A DNA stretch of 64,000 nt from contig NZ_JAFIEU010000017.1 of assembly GCF_020832325.1 (NCBI RefSeq), positions 62,001 through 126,000 on the forward strand, written 5' to 3'. The translations under genes and the position numbers were made by a program. The notes under the pieces are model-generated. The model was not told the DNA's origin. It saw only the letters and a program-made list of their open reading frames with translations, and did not search any database. The stretch comes from Lunatimonas sp. GTDB lineage: Bacteria; Bacteroidota; Bacteroidia; Cytophagales; Cyclobacteriaceae. This document shows, piece by piece, positions 60,180 to 64,000 of the stretch (the first letter of the stretch is position 1; each line of letters opens with the position of its first letter).

Positions 60180-61412
60180 TTAAAATTTGGTGTTGTCTCT
60201 GCGTAGTATGGTATGTCCCATTTTGTCCTTTTTCGTCTGTAGATAGCGTTCGTTATGGGGGTTGGGGTTTATTTCCAGCGGAACGGTGTCTACAATTTCC
60301 AGTCCATAACCCAATAGACCTGCCCGTTTGGTAGGATTGTTGGAAATGAGCCGGATTTTAGAGATGCCTAAGTCCCGAAGTATCTGTGCTCCTACACCAT
60401 AGTCCCGCTTGTCCATCGGAAATCCTAGGGCTATATTTGCCTGCACGGTGTCCATACCCTCTTCCTGCAATTTGTAGGCTTTGAGTTTGTTGACCAACCC
60501 GATTCCCCGGCCCTCCTGATTCATGTACAATACAACTCCCTTACCTTCGTTTTCCACTATTTCCATGGCTCTATGTAGTTGGGGGCCGCAATCGCAGCGG
60601 CAGGAACCAAAGATATCTCCTGTCACACAAGAGGAGTGCACACGCACCAGCACCTCTTCGTCTTTTTCCCACTTGCCCTTGATCAGCGCCATGTGAATTT
60701 CTTTCGTATTGGTTTGCTCATAAGCAATCAGCTCAAAGTCTCCCCATGCGGTAGGCATATCCACCCCGATTTCTCTGCGAATCAGTGATTCGTTTTTCAA
60801 TCGGTAGGCTATTAGGTCCTTGATGGAGATGAGCTTGAGATGGAATTTTTGGGCTACCTCAACCAAGTCTGGCAATCGGGCCATGGTACCGTCCTCATTC
60901 ATTATTTCTACCAGCACTCCAGCGGGTTTCAATCCGGCCAGCCTGGCTAAGTCAATGGCGGCTTCGGTGTGACCCGTTCTTCGCAGCACACCACCTCGCT
61001 TGGCTTTCAAAGGAAAGATGTGCCCCGGCTTGCCCAATTCGGAGGGTTTGATGGTGGGATCTACCAATGCCCGGATCGTTTTGGCCCGGTCACTGGCTGA
61101 TATGCCTGTGGTGCATCCATGACCAATCAGGTCGACAGATACCGTAAACGGAGTTTCAAAAACCGCCGTATTGGAGGTTACCATCATTTCCAGACCCAAT
61201 TCGTCGCAGCGATCTTCAATCAACGGCGCGCAAATGAGCCCTCGACCGTGGGTAGCCATAAAATTGATGATCTCAGGGGTTACCTTCTCTGCCGCACAAA
61301 TGAAATCCCCCTCATTCTCTCGGTCTTCGTCGTCCACCACAATAACTACCTCTCCGTTTTTTATGGCTTCAATGGCTTTCTCTATGGGATCTAGCGTAAT
61401 TTCTTCGTTCAT
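60180..61412 (-). CDS. ribBA: Bifunctional DHBP synthase / GTP cyclohydrolase II
   Basis: About 410 residues from ATG 61412 ([14 protein letters not shown]). It makes both precursors of riboflavin: 3,4-dihydroxy-2-butanone 4-phosphate and the pyrimidine from GTP. DHBP synthase motifs are [11 protein letters not shown] (about residue 28) and [16 protein letters not shown]. The GTP cyclohydrolase II half has the zinc site [15 protein letters not shown] and [13 protein letters not shown]. Upstream frame codons are less likely starts. No FMN riboswitch was recognised in the 186-base leader. Confidence 0.94.
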   Translation of the reverse strand: MNEEITLDPIEKAIEAIKNGEVVIVVDDEDRENEGDFICAAEKVTPEIINFMATHGRGLICAPLIEDRCDELGLEMMVTSNTAVFETPFTVSVDLIGHGCTTGISASDRAKTIRALVDPTIKPSELGKPGHIFPLKAKRGGVLRRTGHTEAAIDLARLAGLKPAGVLVEIMNEDGTMARLPDLVEVAQKFHLKLISIKDLIAYRLKNESLIRREIGVDMPTAWGDFELIAYEQTNTKEIHMALIKGKWEKDEEVLVRVHSSCVTGDIFGSCRCDCGPQLHRAMEIVENEGKGVVLYMNQEGRGIGLVNKLKAYKLQEEGMDTVQANIALGFPMDKRDYGVGAQILRDLGISKIRLISNNPTKRAGLLGYGLEIVDTVPLEINPNPHNERYLQTKKDKMGHTILRRDNTKF

Positions 61413-61598
61413 ATACTTATTGTGTCTATTCAGGGGTCGACGGTTCCCCAAAACGCCTCTTGGGGTGAAAGCCCCAGTGATTTCTATCTTCTATCTATCG
61501 GTCTCTCACTTCATCCAGCCCCCATTTTACTGCGGAAGGATGGCAAATCCACCGCAAATTAACGATTTATCGGCGGGACTTTTACGAGAACATTACAT

Positions 61599-63524
61599 TT
61601 AGTGGGAGATAACAGTTCCCAGCTGACGGTCTATTTCCACTTGGTATCGTTTGATTTCCATGTAAACCTGCTGTAAATCTGCAATCTCACCGTCTTGGGC
61701 AGCTTTGATTTTGTCCAACAGCTCGTTTAGCATTTTTTTCAACACCCTTTTTTTCAGTCGCAGGACACTATCATAGATGGTTTTGGCCAAATTGTCTGCT
61801 TCTTTTACCGTGAAAATTTGATGTCGGCTTTCCCAGAGAGAGGAGAGCTCATATTTTTGTGTAATCATGTCTATGAGCTCTTTTTTTAGTTCGCTGTTGG
61901 TGGTGTTCAGGAAATATTCGGGGGTAGGAAGAATGCCTCTGCGCAGCGCTTCCCGATAGCTCTCAAACAGGTTTTTGAAAACGGGTGTTTCAAATTGTAG
62001 CTCGCTGGTTTCTTCGATAAGGTATTCGCAGACATGCAGCTCTTCCCCGATCTTTTCTACCCCGTAGTTGATCAGTAGCCGTAAAACCTCCCGTTCCTGA
62101 GACATCAGTTGCCTTTGGCCGGACTGTTTGGTGTCCATCGGTTCTACCGCGAGTAAATCTTCCGGAAATTGGGTGGGAGGTACCTGCCGGGAAGAGGTAT
62201 CTCTTTCTTTGGATTTTAACAGCGCTTTGTTTAGCTCCATCAGGATCAAATCCTCCTCCAATTCCATTAGCAGGGAGGCTTCCTTGACATAGAAGTTTTG
62301 AAGGATGGGATCGGAGATTTTTGAAATGCTCTGAACGATTTGACGAACGGTTTCAGCCTTTTTGATTGGGTCTGATTTGTCTTCGCTTAGGGAAAGGCCG
62401 ATTTTGAATTTGATGAAATCCTGGGCTTCGGAGTTCAGGTAGGTGGTAAAGGCTTCTGCACCCACCTTTTGGGCGTAGCTGTCTGGGTCTTCTCCTTCGG
62501 GAAAAACTACGGCTTTGACATGAAGGCCACCTTCCAAGAGCATGTCTATTCCACGGAGAGATGCTTTGATGCCCGCAGCGTCACCATCGTACAATACCGT
62601 CACATGGTCGGTAAAGCGCTTGATAAGCTTGATTTGGCTTTCTGTCAGAGAAGTACCGGAAGAGGCTACCACATTTTCGATGCCAGCCATATGGAGGGAA
62701 AGGACATCTGTGTACCCTTCTACGAGGTAGCAGTTGTCTTTGGATTTGATCGCCTGTTTGGCCTGGAAAATACCATATAGCGTATCACTTTTATGATATA
62801 CCTCTGTCTCGGGAGAATTGATGTACTTGGGTTGGTTTTTGTCTTTTTTGAGCGTCCGTGCGCCAAACGCGATGGCTTTGCCTCCAACGTTATGTACGGT
62901 AAACATCACTCTGCCTCTAAACCGGTCGTAATAGTTGCCTGATTGGTTTTCACGCTCTAAGATTAGACCGGCTTTAAGCAGTTCTGTAGTAGTAAATCCA
63001 GCGGTTTTGGCGGCTTTTAGCAGGTGATCCCAGCTTTCGATGGAATACCCAAGGTCAAATTTGTCGATGATCTGCCGGTTGAATCCCCGTTCCCGGAAAT
63101 AACTTAGTCCGATAGACCTGCCTTCTTCCGTGTCCAGATTTAAGGAGAAATGCTCCTTTGCATAATTCAACACTACGTATTGGCGCTCCTTTTCAGTCAA
63201 CGCCTGAATTTGCTCGGGAGTTTGGCTTTTCTCCTCTTCAATCTCTATCCCGTATTTTTGTGCGAGGTGCCGGATGGATTCAGCAAATCCTATTCCCTCA
63301 ATGTCCATGATGAACTGGATGGCGTCACCAGCTTTGCCGCATCCAAAGCATTTGTAAATTTGTTTGCTAGGGGAGACAGAAAAGGACGGACTTTTTTCGT
63401 TGTGAAAGGGACAGCAAGCCCAGAGATTTTGGCCCTTTTTTTTCAGCTGCACGTAGTCTCCGACTACTTCTTCGATGTCTGCCCGCTCGCGTACGGATTC
63501 GGTCGTGTGATTACTGAAACTCAT
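61599..63524 (-). CDS. dnaG: DNA primase
   Basis: A 641-residue enzyme that makes RNA primers at the replication fork. The N-terminal CHC2 zinc finger has Cys and His in CPFHNEKSPSFSV and YKCFGCGKAG; the TOPRIM core contains YLVEGYTDVLSLHMAG (about residue 258) and VTVLYDGDAAGI. The C-terminal helicase-binding domain is present. Full length. It lies alone on the minus strand with 186 bases before ribBA. Confidence 0.95.
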   Translation of the reverse strand: MSFSNHTTESVRERADIEEVVGDYVQLKKKGQNLWACCPFHNEKSPSFSVSPSKQIYKCFGCGKAGDAIQFIMDIEGIGFAESIRHLAQKYGIEIEEEKSQTPEQIQALTEKERQYVVLNYAKEHFSLNLDTEEGRSIGLSYFRERGFNRQIIDKFDLGYSIESWDHLLKAAKTAGFTTTELLKAGLILERENQSGNYYDRFRGRVMFTVHNVGGKAIAFGARTLKKDKNQPKYINSPETEVYHKSDTLYGIFQAKQAIKSKDNCYLVEGYTDVLSLHMAGIENVVASSGTSLTESQIKLIKRFTDHVTVLYDGDAAGIKASLRGIDMLLEGGLHVKAVVFPEGEDPDSYAQKVGAEAFTTYLNSEAQDFIKFKIGLSLSEDKSDPIKKAETVRQIVQSISKISDPILQNFYVKEASLLMELEEDLILMELNKALLKSKERDTSSRQVPPTQFPEDLLAVEPMDTKQSGQRQLMSQEREVLRLLINYGVEKIGEELHVCEYLIEETSELQFETPVFKNLFESYREALRRGILPTPEYFLNTTNSELKKELIDMITQKYELSSLWESRHQIFTVKEADNLAKTIYDSVLRLKKRVLKKMLNELLDKIKAAQDGEIADLQQVYMEIKRYQVEIDRQLGTVISH

Positions 63525-63853
63525 CTAAAAACATCCCTTATTTGGCGGTAAAGATACAGATTTTATTCCCGAATCTAAGAGGTATACCGGAGCCTTTGGC
63601 AATGTGTGAGATATAGCCTGCTGCCCGGACCATGCAGGGGCTTGTGTGAATGTAGTGCAAACTAAATGTTCCGAAATAAGGTTACCATTACGCAGACCCA
63701 GCCAAGGATTTAGAGGTTGGAACCAAGAGGCAGGACGCACCATTAGCTTTTTTTGGTCCCCTGTCCGCTGCCAATTGAAGGCGAGGGTTATGCTAAAAAA
63801 TTTTATTTAGAGGTTTATTCAGACTAAATTGCAAAAAATTTCGTAAAGCTAAC
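63525..63853. promoter_or_regulatory. Divergent gap between dnaG and the Mrp-type gene
   Basis: About 330 bases without a supported gene. A 72-codon minus-strand frame at 63525-63743 has no family likeness and runs into the dnaG start, so I treat it as chance. The last 60 bases are AT-rich and probably hold the promoter of the next gene. No hairpin or repeat was recognised. Confidence 0.4.
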
Positions 63854-64000
63854 ATGGTTCTTTCAAAAGAGAATGTATTACAAGTACTGTCTACAGTACA
63901 GGATCCCGATTTGAAGCGGGATTTGGTCACCTTGGGCATGATTCAGGACTTAGAGATTCAGGAACGTAGCGTGTCGTTTAAGGTGGTGTTAACCACTCCC
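63854..64000 (+). CDS. Mrp/ApbC-type iron-sulfur carrier, N-terminal fragment
   Basis: The first 49 codons of a gene that runs past the window. MVLSKENVLQVLSTVQDPDL and LVTLGMIQDLEIQERSVSF match the MIP18-like domain that precedes the P-loop ATPase domain in Mrp/ApbC proteins, which carry Fe-S clusters to target enzymes. The ATPase part is not visible. Start chosen as the first ATG of the frame. Confidence 0.75.
   Translation, partial: MVLSKENVLQVLSTVQDPDLKRDLVTLGMIQDLEIQERSVSFKVVLTTP

Noticed and set aside
61413-61598. FMN riboswitch upstream of ribBA
   Set aside because: None of the conserved RFN stretches (such as the GGGGC...GGGTGAAATTCC region) could be found on the minus strand.
63525-63743. 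A 72-codon minus-strand frame before dnaG
   Set aside because: No family likeness, no signal or RBS, and it runs to the dnaG start codon.
1-64000. tRNA, rRNA and intact insertion sequences
   Set aside because: No cloverleaf, rRNA segment or transposase was recognised by eye; a dedicated tRNA or IS scan would be decisive.

Overview
The window looks like a chromosomal segment of a member of the Bacteroidota, most likely Cytophagales (an Algoriphagus/Cyclobacterium-like marine bacterium). The grounds are two SusC/SusD pairs, an HmuY-type haem operon, DUF5916 and DUF4221-type proteins, the ftsX-DUF3098-uppP-truB-ribF cluster, many lipoproteins, TTG/TAnnTTTG-like promoters and almost no Shine-Dalgarno sequences. 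The genus is inference. No rRNA, tRNA, CRISPR array or intact insertion sequence was seen.

Layout. 1-4.1 kb: end of an L-lactate permease, a SatD-like gene, a secreted Gfo/Idh/MocA oxidoreductase and a family 2 glycosyltransferase. 4.2-14.8 kb: two divergent SusCD pairs either side of an AT-rich 0.8 kb gap. 15-17.2 kb: a DUF5916 outer-membrane protein. 17.3-24.1 kb: a six-gene haem uptake operon on the minus strand (hmuT, U, V, S, TonB receptor, hmuY). 24.5-31.5 kb: a glycan catabolic run (oxidoreductase, GH31, sulfatase, PhoD-like phosphatase). 31.5-33.5 kb: a graveyard of repeats and gene ends, including the 3' ends of a heparanase-like GH79 gene, a Nudix regulator and a sugar phosphate isomerase. 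33.5-35.2 kb: an amidohydrolase.

35.2-43.3 kb is the most unusual part. A cassette occurs twice. Each copy has a decayed sulfatase 3' end, a near-identical promoter, a short secreted peptide with five conserved cysteines, an intercistronic stem-loop whose shape but not sequence is kept, and a DUF4221-like propeller lipoprotein. In the first copy the run continues into a lipoprotein with a CHTC motif, a UGT-type glycosyltransferase, an FkbM-type methyltransferase and a family 4 glycosyltransferase. Leader and promoter are conserved while the mature peptide has diverged. Two broken propeller genes lie nearby. I see this as a candidate secreted cysteine-rich peptide system; its function is unknown.

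43.6-50.5 kb: a frameshifted GH97 gene, two translationally coupled sulfatases, and further remnants. 50.6-64 kb returns to core genes: kdsB, a mono-haem cytochrome-like lipoprotein, ribF, truB, uppP, DUF3098, ftsX, pdeM, a CocE/NonD hydrolase, surE, ribBA, dnaG and the start of an Mrp-type Fe-S carrier.

The sulfatases, GH31, GH97 pseudogene, phosphatase, oxidoreductase and the GH79 remnant suggest that 24-50 kb is an island for sulfated glycan breakdown that is being rearranged and eroded. The peptide cassettes lie inside it and are linked to sulfatase fragments.
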